In this document: positions 24,938 through 33,562 of the stretch, one piece after another
How positions within the stretch are numbered: the stretch's first letter is position 1
Layout of the letters: each line of letters begins with the position of its first letter
Assembly: GCF_041434935.1 (NCBI RefSeq)
Contig: NZ_CP107964.1
Coordinates: forward strand, 5,129,001-5,193,000
Direction of reading: 5' to 3'
From: Kitasatospora sp. NBC_00374
GTDB taxonomy: Bacteria; Actinomycetota; Actinomycetes; Streptomycetales; Streptomycetaceae
Length of the DNA: 64,000 bases
Notes under the pieces: model-generated
Seen by the model: only the letters and a program-made list of their open reading frames with translations
Database searches by the model: none
What the model was told of the DNA's origin: nothing
Position numbers and translations under genes: made by a program

Positions 24938-25237
24938 GACGGCTCACACCCCTTCTCGGGTGTGCCGCTCTCGGGAGGGGCGGCGGTCGGACCTGCGGGG
25001 ACGTGCGGTCGACCCGGGGCCGGGAGGAACGGGACGGTCCGGCTCCGCATCGATGGGACAACACATACCCGATCGGTGACCACCGCATCACGTGCGGTGA
25101 GCCGGCCGCGTGCGGCGCGAGGGGCCCGGGACGGCGCCCGGCCCGCTGGCACCGGGGCCCGGGGCCCGCACGGCCGGATTGCGCGGGCTGCTCCGAACGA
25201 GTGATCAACAGGACCCCACCGCATAGGGTCTGGTGCC
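24938..25237. other. Divergent promoter region
   Basis: 300 bases between the minus-strand small membrane protein gene and the plus-strand peptidase gene, presumably holding both promoters. A TAGGGT element at 25224 is listed separately. No gene or strong inverted repeat was seen. Confidence 0.45.
25224..25229 (+). promoter_or_regulatory. Candidate -10 element for a leaderless transcript (peptidase)
   Basis: TAGGGT ends 8 bases before ATG 25238, the distance expected when transcription begins at the start codon itself. No ribosome site is visible before that ATG. No clear -35 element was found. Confidence 0.45.
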
Positions 25238-27364
25238 ATGACCACCGACAACTCCGCGGACACCTTCCCCCGGCAGTACGCGCGCACCCTGCGCTTCACC
25301 GTCGGAGCGCCCCGTTCCTTCGCCGTCGCACCCGACGGCTCCCGGGTCGCCTTCCTCCGTTCCGGCCCCGGCTCCGGCCGGGCCAACCTGCTCTGGACGG
25401 TGGACACCGCCACCGGGGAGGAGCGGATCGCCGCCGACCCGGCCGTGCTGCTCGGCGGCGGCGAGGAACACCTCTCGGCGGCCGAGAAGGCCCGCCGCGA
25501 GCGCAGCCGCGAGGGCTCGGCCGGGATCGTCGGCTACGCCCTGGACGGTGCGGCGACGCTCGCCGCCTTCGCCCTGTCCGGACGGCTCTTCGCGGCCGAC
25601 CTCGACGCCGGGACGGCGCGGGAGCTGCCCGCCGCCGGCCCGCTGGTCGACCCCCGCCCGTCGCCCGACGGCGCACACGTCGCCTACGCCACCACCTCCG
25701 GCGAGCTGCGGATCACCCGGACCGACGGCAGCGCCGACCTGGCCCTGGCCACTCCGGAGCGGGCGGGCGTGACCTGGGGACAGGCCGAGTTCATCGCCCA
25801 GGAGGAGATGGACCGCGACCGCGGCTTCTGGTGGTCCCCCGACAGCGACCGGCTGCTCGCCGCCCGGGCCGACGACGCGCCCGTGCAGCGCTGGTGGATC
25901 GCCGACCCGGCCAACCCGGGCAGCCTCCCCGCCGAGATCGCCTATCCCGCGGCCGGCACCCCCAACGCCGAGGTCGGCCTCTGGCTGATCGACCTGGCCG
26001 GCGGGCGCACCGAGGTCGGCTGGGACCGCGAGGCCTTCCCGTACCTGGCCCGGGTGCACTGGTCGGCCGGCGGCCCGCCGCTGCTCCTGGTCCAGGCCCG
26101 CGACCAGCGCAGCCAGCAGATCCGCACCGTGGACCCGGTCACCGGCGCCACCCAGCTGCTGCTGGCCGAGCAGGACGCCGTCTGGCACGACCTCTTCCCC
26201 GGCGTGCCGGCCTGGACCCCGGACGGGCGGCTGGTCCGGATCACCGACGAGGGCGGCGTGCGGGCCCTGGCGGTCGGCGACCGGACGGTCACCGACGCCG
26301 CGCTGCACGTCCGCTCGGTCGTCGCGGTCACCGACGAGGCCGTGCTGTTCAGCGCCTCCGCCGGGGACGCCGACCGGCAGCTGCCGCCCGGCTGGCAGGG
26401 CCTGTTCCGGGCCGACGCGGACGGCGTCCGGCCGTTCGCGTCCGACGGCGACGGCGACGGCGCGGCCTCCGCCGTCCACGCGGGCGGCGTCACCGTGCTC
26501 GCCACCAGCTCGACCGAGCGGCCCGGCGCCACCGTCCGGGTGCTGCGCGAGGACAAGGTGCTCGCCACCATCGCCTCGTACGCCGAGGCCCCGCTGCTCA
26601 CCGCCCGCCCGCTGTTCCGGTTCGCCGGCGAGCGGCGGATCCCGTCCGCGGTCTTCCTGCCCACCGGGTACGACGCCGAGCGGGACGGGCCGCTGCCCGT
26701 CCTGATGGACCCGTACGGCGGGCCGCACGGCCAGCGGGTGGTCCGGGCGCACAACCCGCACCTCACCTCGCAGTGGTTCGCCGACCAGGGCTTCGCCGTG
26801 ATCGTGGCGGACGGGCGCGGCACCCCCGGCCGCAGCCCCGCCTGGGAGAAGGCGATCGCCTTCGACGTCGCCGGGGTCACCCTGGACGACCAGGTCGACG
26901 CCCTCCGGGCGCTGGCCGAGGAGTTCCCGCTGGACCTCGGCCGGGTGGCGATCCGCGGCTGGTCGTACGGCGGCTACCTGGCCGCGCTCGCGGTGCTGCG
27001 CCGCCCCGACGTGTTCCACGCGGCCGTCTCCGGGGCGCCGGTGACGGACTGGCAGCTCTACGACACCCACTACACCGAGCGCTACCTCGGCCACCCCGAG
27101 GACCGGCCGGAGGTGTACCGGGCCAACTCGCTGATCGAGGACGCGCCGAAGCTGGAGCGGCCGCTGATGATCGTCCACGGGCTGGCCGACGACAACGTGG
27201 TCGCCGCGCACACCCTGCGGCTCTCCTCCGCGCTGCTGGCCGCCGGGCGCCGGCACACCGTGCTGCCGCTCTCCGGGGTCACCCACATGACGCCGCAGGA
27301 GCAGGTCGCGGAGAACCTGCTGCTGCTCCAGGTGGACTTCCTGAAGCAGTCGCTGGCCGGCTGA
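25238..27364 (+). CDS. S9 family (prolyl oligopeptidase/dipeptidyl peptidase IV type) serine peptidase
   Basis: 708 residues. The N-terminal ~430 residues form a DPP-IV-type beta-propeller region (WGQAEFIAQEEMDRDRGFWW resembles the double-Glu helix that anchors the substrate amino terminus in DPP IV). The C-terminal alpha/beta-hydrolase domain carries the triad Ser576 (GWSYGGY), Asp651 (GLADDN) and His683 (GVTHM). No signal peptide, so probably cytosolic. It would cleave short peptides, likely after proline, fitting a neighbourhood with four peptide importers. The open frame on the opposite strand is a GC artefact. Confidence 0.9.
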   Translation: MTTDNSADTFPRQYARTLRFTVGAPRSFAVAPDGSRVAFLRSGPGSGRANLLWTVDTATGEERIAADPAVLLGGGEEHLSAAEKARRERSREGSAGIVGYALDGAATLAAFALSGRLFAADLDAGTARELPAAGPLVDPRPSPDGAHVAYATTSGELRITRTDGSADLALATPERAGVTWGQAEFIAQEEMDRDRGFWWSPDSDRLLAARADDAPVQRWWIADPANPGSLPAEIAYPAAGTPNAEVGLWLIDLAGGRTEVGWDREAFPYLARVHWSAGGPPLLLVQARDQRSQQIRTVDPVTGATQLLLAEQDAVWHDLFPGVPAWTPDGRLVRITDEGGVRALAVGDRTVTDAALHVRSVVAVTDEAVLFSASAGDADRQLPPGWQGLFRADADGVRPFASDGDGDGAASAVHAGGVTVLATSSTERPGATVRVLREDKVLATIASYAEAPLLTARPLFRFAGERRIPSAVFLPTGYDAERDGPLPVLMDPYGGPHGQRVVRAHNPHLTSQWFADQGFAVIVADGRGTPGRSPAWEKAIAFDVAGVTLDDQVDALRALAEEFPLDLGRVAIRGWSYGGYLAALAVLRRPDVFHAAVSGAPVTDWQLYDTHYTERYLGHPEDRPEVYRANSLIEDAPKLERPLMIVHGLADDNVVAAHTLRLSSALLAAGRRHTVLPLSGVTHMTPQEQVAENLLLLQVDFLKQSLAG

Positions 27365-27370
27365 GGCACC

Positions 27371-27412
27371 TGCCGACGGCCGGGCCCGGACATCCGGGCC
27401 CGGCCGTCGGCA
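27371..27412 (+). terminator. Strong terminator hairpin after the peptidase gene
   Basis: Perfect 20-bp stem (27371-27390 with 27393-27412) and a 2-base loop, 7 bases after the stop codon. It is the most stable-looking hairpin in the window by stem length. Confidence 0.88.
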
Positions 27413-27428
27413 TGACATCCGTCATGCC
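27409..27428. promoter_or_regulatory. Palindrome upstream of exporter operon, candidate operator
   Basis: GGCATGAC-ATCC-GTCATGCC: perfect 8-bp arms around 4 bases, overlapping the right edge of the terminator and lying about 100 bases before the exporter ATPase gene. Arm length and spacing suit a dimeric regulator, although it could also be a second terminator hairpin. Confidence 0.45.
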
Positions 27429-27526
27429 GAGGACACGACGGTGCACACTGCCCCGCGATCCCGGCCCCGAGGAGCCTTGAGGAGTCAGGCCGAACCGCGG
27501 CCGATTCGGAGAGGACCGGGGAACGG

Positions 27527-28501
27527 ATGAGTACGGTGACACGGACACGCGAGGGCGAGGTCGCCGCGTTCCGCAACGTCAGCAAGAGCTACGGCCGGGT
27601 CAGCGCCGTCAGCGGACTCGACCTGGTCCTGCGGCCCGGTGAGACGGTGGCGCTGCTCGGCCCCAACGGCGCGGGCAAGTCCAGCACCCTGGACCTGCTG
27701 CTCGGCCTGCGCGAGCCCGACCACGGCAGCGTCTCGCTGTTCGGCGCCGGCCCCAGGGCCGCGATCGAGGCCGGCCGGGTCGGCGCGATGCTGCAGAGCG
27801 GCGGCCTGATGAACGACGTCAAGGTCCGCGAACTGGTCAGGTTCGCCTGCGCCGTCCACCCGCGCGGCCACCGGGCCGAGCAGGTGCTGAGCGACGCGGG
27901 CATCACCGAGCTCGCCGACCGCAGGGTCGACAGGCTCTCCGGCGGCCAGGAACAGCGGGTGCGGTTCGCGCTGGCGATCGCCGGCGCCAACGACCTGATC
28001 GTGCTGGACGAGCCGACCACCGGGATGGACGTCTCCGTCCGGCAGGCCTTCTGGGCCACCATGCGGGCCCAGGCCGAGGCCGGCCGCACGGTGCTGTTCG
28101 CCACCCACTACCTGGAGGAGGCGGACTCGATCGCCGACCGGGTGCTGGTGCTGCACAAGGGCCGGCTGATCGCCGACGGCACCTCCGCCGAGATCAAGGC
28201 CAAGGCCGGCGCCCGCCGGATCGGCTTCGAACTGCACCCCGCGGACGGCCCGTTCGAGGAGTCCGTGCTGCGCGCACTGCCGGGCACCGTCGGCCTGGAC
28301 GTGACCGGGCCGGCCGGCGGCGTGCGGACGGTGCGGATCCGCACCACGGACGCCGACGCGGGCGTCGCCGGCCTCTACCGGGCCGGGCTGTACCCGCGCG
28401 GACTGGAGGTCACCGGGCTGGGCCTGGAGCAGGCCTTCCTGACCATCACAGGCGAGAAGGACGCCAGGGACACCGACACCGCCGAGGAGAGCGCGCGATG
28501 A
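27527..28501 (+). CDS. ABC exporter ATPase (DrrA/CcmA type)
   Basis: 324 residues. Walker A GPNGAGKSS is at about residues 45-53, the signature is LSGGQEQR, Walker B is LIVLDEPTTGMD and the H-loop is in FATHYLEEAD; a C-terminal domain of about 100 residues is typical of drug/lipid exporters. Start ATG 27527 follows a GAGGA/GGGGA-rich segment. It is coupled by overlap (ATGA) to the ABC-2 permease, with which it would form a homodimeric or heterotetrameric exporter. The substrate is unknown; drug efflux is a guess from the family. Confidence 0.92.
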   Translation: MSTVTRTREGEVAAFRNVSKSYGRVSAVSGLDLVLRPGETVALLGPNGAGKSSTLDLLLGLREPDHGSVSLFGAGPRAAIEAGRVGAMLQSGGLMNDVKVRELVRFACAVHPRGHRAEQVLSDAGITELADRRVDRLSGGQEQRVRFALAIAGANDLIVLDEPTTGMDVSVRQAFWATMRAQAEAGRTVLFATHYLEEADSIADRVLVLHKGRLIADGTSAEIKAKAGARRIGFELHPADGPFEESVLRALPGTVGLDVTGPAGGVRTVRIRTTDADAGVAGLYRAGLYPRGLEVTGLGLEQAFLTITGEKDARDTDTAEESAR

Positions 28502-29220
28502 CCACCCTGATCCAGCTGGAGATCATGCGCACCCTGCGCAACAAGCGGTACCTGATGTTCACCCTGCTCTACCCGGGGCTGCTCTACGTCTTCTTCATCA
28601 GCGCCTACAGCGGCGGCACGGTGGCCGGCGGGGTGAGCGCGAAGAGCTACTTCATGGTCTCGATGGCCACCTTCGGCGCGGTCGGCGCGGTGCTCACCGG
28701 CTCCGCGCAGCGGATCTCGCTGGAGCGCAGGAGCGGCTGGGTCCGCCAGCTGCGGCTGACCGCGCTGCCCGGCCGGGCGTACACCCTGGGCAAGATCGCC
28801 TCCTGCGCCGTCACCACGCTGCCCGCGATCGCCGTGGTCTTCGCGATCGGCGCGATCGAGGGGGTCTCGCTGTCCGCCGCGCAGTGGCTCGGTCTGGCCC
28901 TGGCGCTGTGGCTGGGCAGCTTCGTCTTCGCCGCGCTCGGCGTGGCCCTCGGCTACGCGGCCGAGCCGGACGCGGTGCAGCCCGTGGTGATGATCGTCTA
29001 CATGCTGATGGCGCTGTTCGGCGGCACCTGGTTCCCGGTCTCCGACTCGCTGAAGGCCTTCGCCCGGTTCAACCCGGTGTACCTCTACAACGAGCTGGCC
29101 TCCTTCGTGCAGCCCGGGCAGTCGCTGAACACCGGTGCGGTGGCCGGGCTGGCCGGGTTCCTCGCCGTGTTCGTGGCCGCCGCGGCGTACCTGTACCGCA
29201 AGGACAGCAGGACGGCATGA
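28498..29220 (+). CDS. ABC-2 type exporter permease
   Basis: 240 residues with six predicted membrane helices, starting after a short amphipathic N-terminus (LIQLEIMRTLRNKRYLMFTLLYPGLLYVFF). The conserved QRISLERRSGWVRQLRLTALP cytoplasmic segment is typical of ABC-2 permeases in DrrB-like exporters. It overlaps both the upstream ATPase and the downstream sensor kinase by 4 bases, so all are co-translated. Confidence 0.92.
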   Translation: MTTLIQLEIMRTLRNKRYLMFTLLYPGLLYVFFISAYSGGTVAGGVSAKSYFMVSMATFGAVGAVLTGSAQRISLERRSGWVRQLRLTALPGRAYTLGKIASCAVTTLPAIAVVFAIGAIEGVSLSAAQWLGLALALWLGSFVFAALGVALGYAAEPDAVQPVVMIVYMLMALFGGTWFPVSDSLKAFARFNPVYLYNELASFVQPGQSLNTGAVAGLAGFLAVFVAAAAYLYRKDSRTA

Positions 29221-30485
29221 TGGCCACCATGCCGAACCCGCTCCCGTCCCGCCGCCCCTCCGAGCAGGGGGAGGAGGGGCGGGAGCCCGGCACGTTCGGG
29301 ACGGTACCGGGCGCGCCGGTGGAGAACCGGCGGCAACTGGTGGTCAAGCTCAGCTGGATGTCGCTGTGGATGATCTACCTCGTCTACCCGGTGAAGGACC
29401 TGACCGGGGGCGGGCACGGCACCGCGGCCGTGGCGGCCGGCTCGGTGGCCCTGGCGGTCTTCGTCGCCGCCTACCTCTCGCTGGTGGCGATCCGCTCGAC
29501 CAGGCCCGACGGCTGGTACGGGAAGTACGTCGCGGTGGCAGGGATGCTGGTGATCGCGATCGTCACCTCCTTCACCCTCGGCGAGTCGTGGCTGACGCTG
29601 TTCACCTACACCTCGGTCTGCGTGGCCACCGTGCTGCCGCCCGGGCTGGGGATCCGCGGGGTGATCGCGATCACGCTGCTCACGCTGGCGATCGCGCTGC
29701 TGGTGCGGGCCGAGAGCGACACCCTGGTCGCGATCCTGCTGCCGTGCTTCCTCAGCGGCCTCGCGATGACCGGCCTCCAGCGGCTGATCTCCACCATGCG
29801 CGAACTGCGCGAGGCCCGGGCCACCGTGGCCCACCTGGCCGCCTCCGAGGAACGGCTGCGGCTCGCCCGTGACCTGCACGACCTGCTCGGCCACTCGCTC
29901 TCGCTGATCACCATCAAGAGCGAGCTGGCCGGCCGCTTCCTGGACCAGGACAAGCAGCCCGAGGCGCGGGCCCAGGTCGCCGACATCGAGAAGGTCGCCC
30001 GGCAGTCGCTGATCGACGTACGGGAGGCGGTCAGCGGGTTCCGGCGGCCCACCCTGCCGGTCGAACTGGCCGCGGCCCGGACGGCGCTGGCGACCGCGCA
30101 GGTCGGCCTCGAGGTGGACCGGGCGGTGGCGCAGGACCGTCCCGGACTCGGCGCCGAGGAGGCCGGCGCGCTCGCCTGGGCGCTGCGGGAGGCCGTCACC
30201 AACATCGTCCGGCACGGCGTGGGGGCCACCCTGTGCACCGTCACGCTGGACGAGGTGTGGGAGGGCGAGGGCGAGCGCTACGCCGTGCTGGAGGTCGCCG
30301 ACGACGGCCGGGGGCCGGGCAAGTCCGGCCCGGGGAACGGCCTTTCGGGCCTCTCGGAGCGGCTGGCGCTGGTCGGCGGCCGGCTGGAGAGCGGCGCCGG
30401 GCCGCGCGGGAAGGGCTTCCGGATGCGGGCGTTGGTGCCGTTGCGGACCGTGCCGGTGGGGGCGGCCGATAGTCTGCGCGAGTGA
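29217..30485 (+). CDS. Membrane sensor histidine kinase (HisKA_3, DesK-like)
   Basis: 422 residues from ATG 29217, overlapping the permease stop. Five or six membrane helices span about residues 42-190, then a coiled stretch leads into the dimerisation motif LARDLHDLLGHSLSL with phospho-acceptor His221. The HATPase domain has its N-box at Asn329 (REAVTNIVRHG), the G1 box DDGRG (362-366) and the G2 box near 373-379. No large extracytoplasmic loop is visible, so it probably senses within the membrane, as in DesK or lipid/antibiotic-responsive relatives. Partner is the regulator at 30482. Confidence 0.92.
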   Translation: MMATMPNPLPSRRPSEQGEEGREPGTFGTVPGAPVENRRQLVVKLSWMSLWMIYLVYPVKDLTGGGHGTAAVAAGSVALAVFVAAYLSLVAIRSTRPDGWYGKYVAVAGMLVIAIVTSFTLGESWLTLFTYTSVCVATVLPPGLGIRGVIAITLLTLAIALLVRAESDTLVAILLPCFLSGLAMTGLQRLISTMRELREARATVAHLAASEERLRLARDLHDLLGHSLSLITIKSELAGRFLDQDKQPEARAQVADIEKVARQSLIDVREAVSGFRRPTLPVELAAARTALATAQVGLEVDRAVAQDRPGLGAEEAGALAWALREAVTNIVRHGVGATLCTVTLDEVWEGEGERYAVLEVADDGRGPGKSGPGNGLSGLSERLALVGGRLESGAGPRGKGFRMRALVPLRTVPVGAADSLRE

Positions 30486-31087
30486 TCAGAGTTCTGCTGG
30501 CGGAGGATCAGGGGATGGTCCGGGAGGCGCTCGCCGCGCTGCTCGGCCTCGAAGGGGACATCGACGTGGTCGCGCAGGTGGCGCGCGGCGACGAGGTGGT
30601 GGCCGCGGCCGTGGCGCACGACGTCGAGGTCGCCGTGCTGGACATCGAGATGCCCGGGATGACCGGGATCGAGGCGGCCGCCGAGCTGCGCCGGGCCCGG
30701 CCGCAGACCAAGGTGGTGATCGCCACCACCTTCGGCCGGCCCGGGTACCTGCGCCGGGCGATGGAGTCGGGGGCGGACGCCTTCCTGGTCAAGGACGCGC
30801 CGGCCGCCGAACTGGCCGACGCGGTCCGCCGGGTGCTGCGCGGGGAGCGGGTGATCGACCCGACGCTGGCCGCGGCGGCGCTGGCCGAGGGGGCCAATCC
30901 GCTGACCGGCCGCGAGCGGGACGTCCTGGCGGCGGCCGCCGACGGGTCGGTCAACGCGGACGTCGCGCGCCGGCTGCACCTGTCGGAGGGCACCGTGCGC
31001 AACTACCTGTCGATGGCGATCCAGAAGACCGGGGCGCGCAACCGCGCGGAGGCCGTCCGGCTGGCCCGGGAGAAGGGCTGGCTCTGA
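30482..31087 (+). CDS. NarL/LuxR-type response regulator
   Basis: 201 residues from GTG 30482, overlapping the kinase stop. The receiver domain has acidic residues Glu8/Asp9, phospho-acceptor Asp54 (AVLDIEMPGMTG), Thr82/Thr83 and Lys104 (FLVKD). The C-terminal LuxR HTH spans about 138-200 (LTGRERDVLAAA... LSEGTVRNYLS). It probably controls the exporter operon in which it lies; the palindrome at 27409 is a candidate site. Its gene converges on the next gene with only 7 bases between stops. Confidence 0.93.
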   Translation: MIRVLLAEDQGMVREALAALLGLEGDIDVVAQVARGDEVVAAAVAHDVEVAVLDIEMPGMTGIEAAAELRRARPQTKVVIATTFGRPGYLRRAMESGADAFLVKDAPAAELADAVRRVLRGERVIDPTLAAAALAEGANPLTGRERDVLAAAADGSVNADVARRLHLSEGTVRNYLSMAIQKTGARNRAEAVRLAREKGWL

Positions 31088-31094
31088 CGGCCGG

Positions 31095-31985
31095 TCAGTT
31101 CAGCCGGTGCCGGGCCGCCTTGGCCTCCTGGCGGACCCGTTGCGCCGCCTCCGGGTCGAAGGCGTCCAGGATCTCGGCGTAGGAGTCCATCTCGGCCGCT
31201 CCGGCCAGGAAGTCCCCGGTGCGGACGAGGAGTTCGGCCCGTTCCAGGCGGAGCTGGGCGGGGTGGCGGGGGAGCAGCAGGGCGAGTTCGGTGGCCCACA
31301 GCTGGGTGCGGCCGTGTTCGGGCCGGTCGGCCGCCCAGCTGCGGATGTTCGCCAGGACGCGCAGCACGATGTCCAACGGCTGTGCGGGGGAGAGCATGTC
31401 GGGGCTGAAGCGCTGACCGGTGGCGTGCACCAGCCGGGCCGCGTCCTGCAGGTCCAGCAGCCGGCCGCCGTGGAAGGGGTCGGCCAGGACGAAATCCTCG
31501 CCGGCCTCCGGGCCGCCGACGGCGACGATGAAGTGCCCGGGCAGCGCGATGCCGTGCACGGTCAGCCCGGCCCGGTCGGCGACCGCGCACCAGACCAGCG
31601 AGAGCGTGATCGGCAGCCCGCGCCGGCGGCGCAGCACGTCCGGCAGGAGCGAGGACTCCAGCCGCCGGTAGTCCGCCTGCCGTCCGTGGAACCGCTCGCG
31701 TCCGCCGAGGACGGCCGCCAGCAGCGCGGCGGTCTCCGCCGGCCCGCCGGGCGTGCGTTCCTCGACGGCGTGCCGGATCGCGGCGGCGTGCCGGTCCAGG
31801 GCCGCGTGGCAGGCCGAGAGCAGGGTGTCCAGGGTCGGCGGTTCGTCCGGACCCTCCGGGCGGCCGAGGTCGCCCAGGGTGTGCTCGGCGGCGGCCAGGA
31901 GGCAGAGCAGCACCGGGTCGGGGTGCTCGGCCCTGGCCGCGGTACGGAAGCGGGATCTGCTCTGCTCGGTCACAGCAGCCTTCAT
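31095..31985 (-). CDS. Transglutaminase-like superfamily protein (SirB1/Transglut_core2 type)
   Basis: 296 residues. The central SirB1-like domain contains RRGLPITLSLVWCAVADRAGL with Cys133, GIALPGHFIV with His151 and LADPF with Asp169, the same order as the Cys-His-Asp triad of transglutaminase folds. The C-terminal ~90 residues are helical, TPR-like (RVLANIRSWAA ... LRLERAELLVRTGDF). The activity of this family is not established. The gene is preceded by a short tandem repeat array at 32006. Confidence 0.82.
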   Translation of the reverse strand: MKAAVTEQSRSRFRTAARAEHPDPVLLCLLAAAEHTLGDLGRPEGPDEPPTLDTLLSACHAALDRHAAAIRHAVEERTPGGPAETAALLAAVLGGRERFHGRQADYRRLESSLLPDVLRRRRGLPITLSLVWCAVADRAGLTVHGIALPGHFIVAVGGPEAGEDFVLADPFHGGRLLDLQDAARLVHATGQRFSPDMLSPAQPLDIVLRVLANIRSWAADRPEHGRTQLWATELALLLPRHPAQLRLERAELLVRTGDFLAGAAEMDSYAEILDAFDPEAAQRVRQEAKAARHRLN

Positions 31986-32005
31986 CGGTACGGGAGGGGC
32001 GGGGC

Positions 32006-32062
32006 GGGCGGTACGTGCGGGGCGGGCGGTACGTGAGGTGCGTGCGGTGCGGGCGGTACGTG
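32006..32062. repeat. Short direct repeats GGGCGGTACGTG (three copies)
   Basis: Exact 12-base copies at 32006, 32024 and 32051 (spacings 18 and 27), embedded in a run of related GTGCGG units. They fill the 88-base gap upstream of the transglutaminase-like gene, where its promoter or ribosome site should be. Possibly repeat slippage, possibly regulator sites. Confidence 0.7.
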
Positions 32063-32073
32063 CGGTGCGGGCG

Positions 32074-33093
32074 CTACCGCGGGGAGAGGCGGGCGTAGTG
32101 GTAAGTGTGACTGGTCGTGAAGCCCAGCCGGTCGTAGAGCGCCAGGGCGGTGTCGTTCTCGGCCTCGACCTGCAGGTAGCCGCCGGTCGCGCCCTCCTCG
32201 GCGGCGCGGGCGGCGAGCACGCCCATCACCGTGGTGGCCAGGCCGCGGCGGCGGGCGGCGGGGGCGACCTCGACCGCGCTGAAGCAGGCCCAGTCGCCGT
32301 CGACGGCGAGGCGTCCGATGGCCAGCGGCGGCGCGCCGGCCTCGGGGGCGGGGACGGTGGCGAACCACACCGAGGGACCGCCGTGGATCACCTGGCGGGC
32401 GGCGCGCTCGACCTCGGGGTCCGCGGTCACCCGCCGGTAGAGCGACATCCAGGCCGCGTCCGCCGTCCTGGAGAGCCGGACGGCCTGCGGGTCCCGGACC
32501 GTGCGGGCGAGCGGCGCGAGCGGGGCGACCCGGACCTGGGTGGGTGCCAGGGTGGCGCCGGCCCGGTCGAGTTCGGCCGCCAGCGCGGGCGGTGAGCCGG
32601 GGGTGAGCACCTCGACGTGGGCGGGCAGGCCGCGGGCGGCGTACCAGTCCCGGACGGCGTCCAGCGCGGCCGGCAGCGGCAGCCCGGGGTCGCCGAGAGC
32701 CTGCACGGAGTTGGCCCGGCGGGTGAAGCCGGCCGAGGCGCGCAGGGTCCATTCGCCGAGCGGTTCCTGCTCGACGGCGGGCCAGCCGGCCGCGGCGATC
32801 CGCTGGAGCTCGACCGGCGTGGCGGCCGGCAGGGGAGCGCGGCGGGCGGGGAAGAGCGGCACCGTCTTGCCCGCGACCAGCAGGTCCGCCGGGAAGGTGA
32901 CCGGCGCGCCGCGGCGCGGAACCACGGTCAGTTCACGATCGGTCCAGGATTCGAGCACCCCGATCACATCGCGGAACACCGGGCGCCCGTCAACCGGCTC
33001 CGACATCCGGCGGACGGACACCCGTAGACCCACGTCAGAACGGTCTATCCGGACCTCCGGACGGCCGGTGTCCGGGATTCCACCAGTCCTCAA
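32074..33093 (-). CDS. GNAT family N-acetyltransferase
   Basis: 339 residues. Start TTG 33093 is chosen because AGGAGG ends 5 bases before it; GTG 33099 would overlap that site. An N-terminal region of about 90 residues contains a small beta domain (GVLESWTDRELTVVPRRGAPVTF). The rest holds GNAT segments, including the acetyl-CoA loop ARRRGLATTVMGVLAARA and the late NDTALALYDRLGF motif at about residues 300-330. The acceptor substrate is unknown. It diverges from the ferredoxin gene. Confidence 0.85.
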   Translation of the reverse strand: MRTGGIPDTGRPEVRIDRSDVGLRVSVRRMSEPVDGRPVFRDVIGVLESWTDRELTVVPRRGAPVTFPADLLVAGKTVPLFPARRAPLPAATPVELQRIAAAGWPAVEQEPLGEWTLRASAGFTRRANSVQALGDPGLPLPAALDAVRDWYAARGLPAHVEVLTPGSPPALAAELDRAGATLAPTQVRVAPLAPLARTVRDPQAVRLSRTADAAWMSLYRRVTADPEVERAARQVIHGGPSVWFATVPAPEAGAPPLAIGRLAVDGDWACFSAVEVAPAARRRGLATTVMGVLAARAAEEGATGGYLQVEAENDTALALYDRLGFTTSHTYHYARLSPR

Positions 33094-33218
33094 GGGCACC
33101 TCCTGTGCATTTGTGGTCCCTGACCCGCGATACTAGGTGCGGGCATCGACGACGCCGCGCTCACCCGCGCGACCGAGTAAACAGTAGGGCGGCAGCCCTT
33201 CCGAGGAGGAACGACAGC

Positions 33219-33545
33219 GTGACCTACGTCATCGCGCAGCCTTGTGTCGACGTCAAGGACAAGGCGTGCATCGAAGAGTGCCCGGTTGACTGCATCTACG
33301 AGGGCAAGCGCTCTCTTTACATCCACCCGGATGAGTGTGTCGACTGTGGCGCGTGCGAACCGGTCTGCCCGGTCGAGGCGATCTTCTACGAGGACGACAC
33401 TCCGGAGGAGTGGAAGGACTACTACAAGGCGAACGTCGAGTTCTTCGACGACCTCGGCTCGCCCGGTGGTGCCTCGAAGCTCGGCGTGATCGACTCCGAC
33501 CACCCGTTCATCGCCGCTCTGCCTCCGCAGAACGCCGACCACTGA
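33219..33545 (+). CDS. fdxA: 7-Fe ferredoxin ([3Fe-4S][4Fe-4S])
   Basis: 108 residues from GTG 33219, with GAGGAGGA 8 bases upstream. The cysteine pattern matches Azotobacter-type 7-Fe ferredoxins: Cys9, Cys17 and Cys50 for the [3Fe-4S] cluster; Cys21, Cys40, Cys43 and Cys46 for the [4Fe-4S] cluster; Cys25 is the extra conserved cysteine. A long acidic C-terminal tail follows. It is a soluble electron carrier. Immediately followed (17 bases) by dapC, the same arrangement as fdxC-dapC in mycobacteria. Confidence 0.95.
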   Translation: MTYVIAQPCVDVKDKACIEECPVDCIYEGKRSLYIHPDECVDCGACEPVCPVEAIFYEDDTPEEWKDYYKANVEFFDDLGSPGGASKLGVIDSDHPFIAALPPQNADH

Positions 33546-33562
33546 ACGGTGGCAGCACAGCT

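Noticed and set aside
25003..27480. Long open frames on both strands overlapping the S9 peptidase gene
   Set aside because: The peptidase frame has an intact catalytic triad and actinobacterial codon bias. The others are Arg/Gly/Pro-rich shadows.
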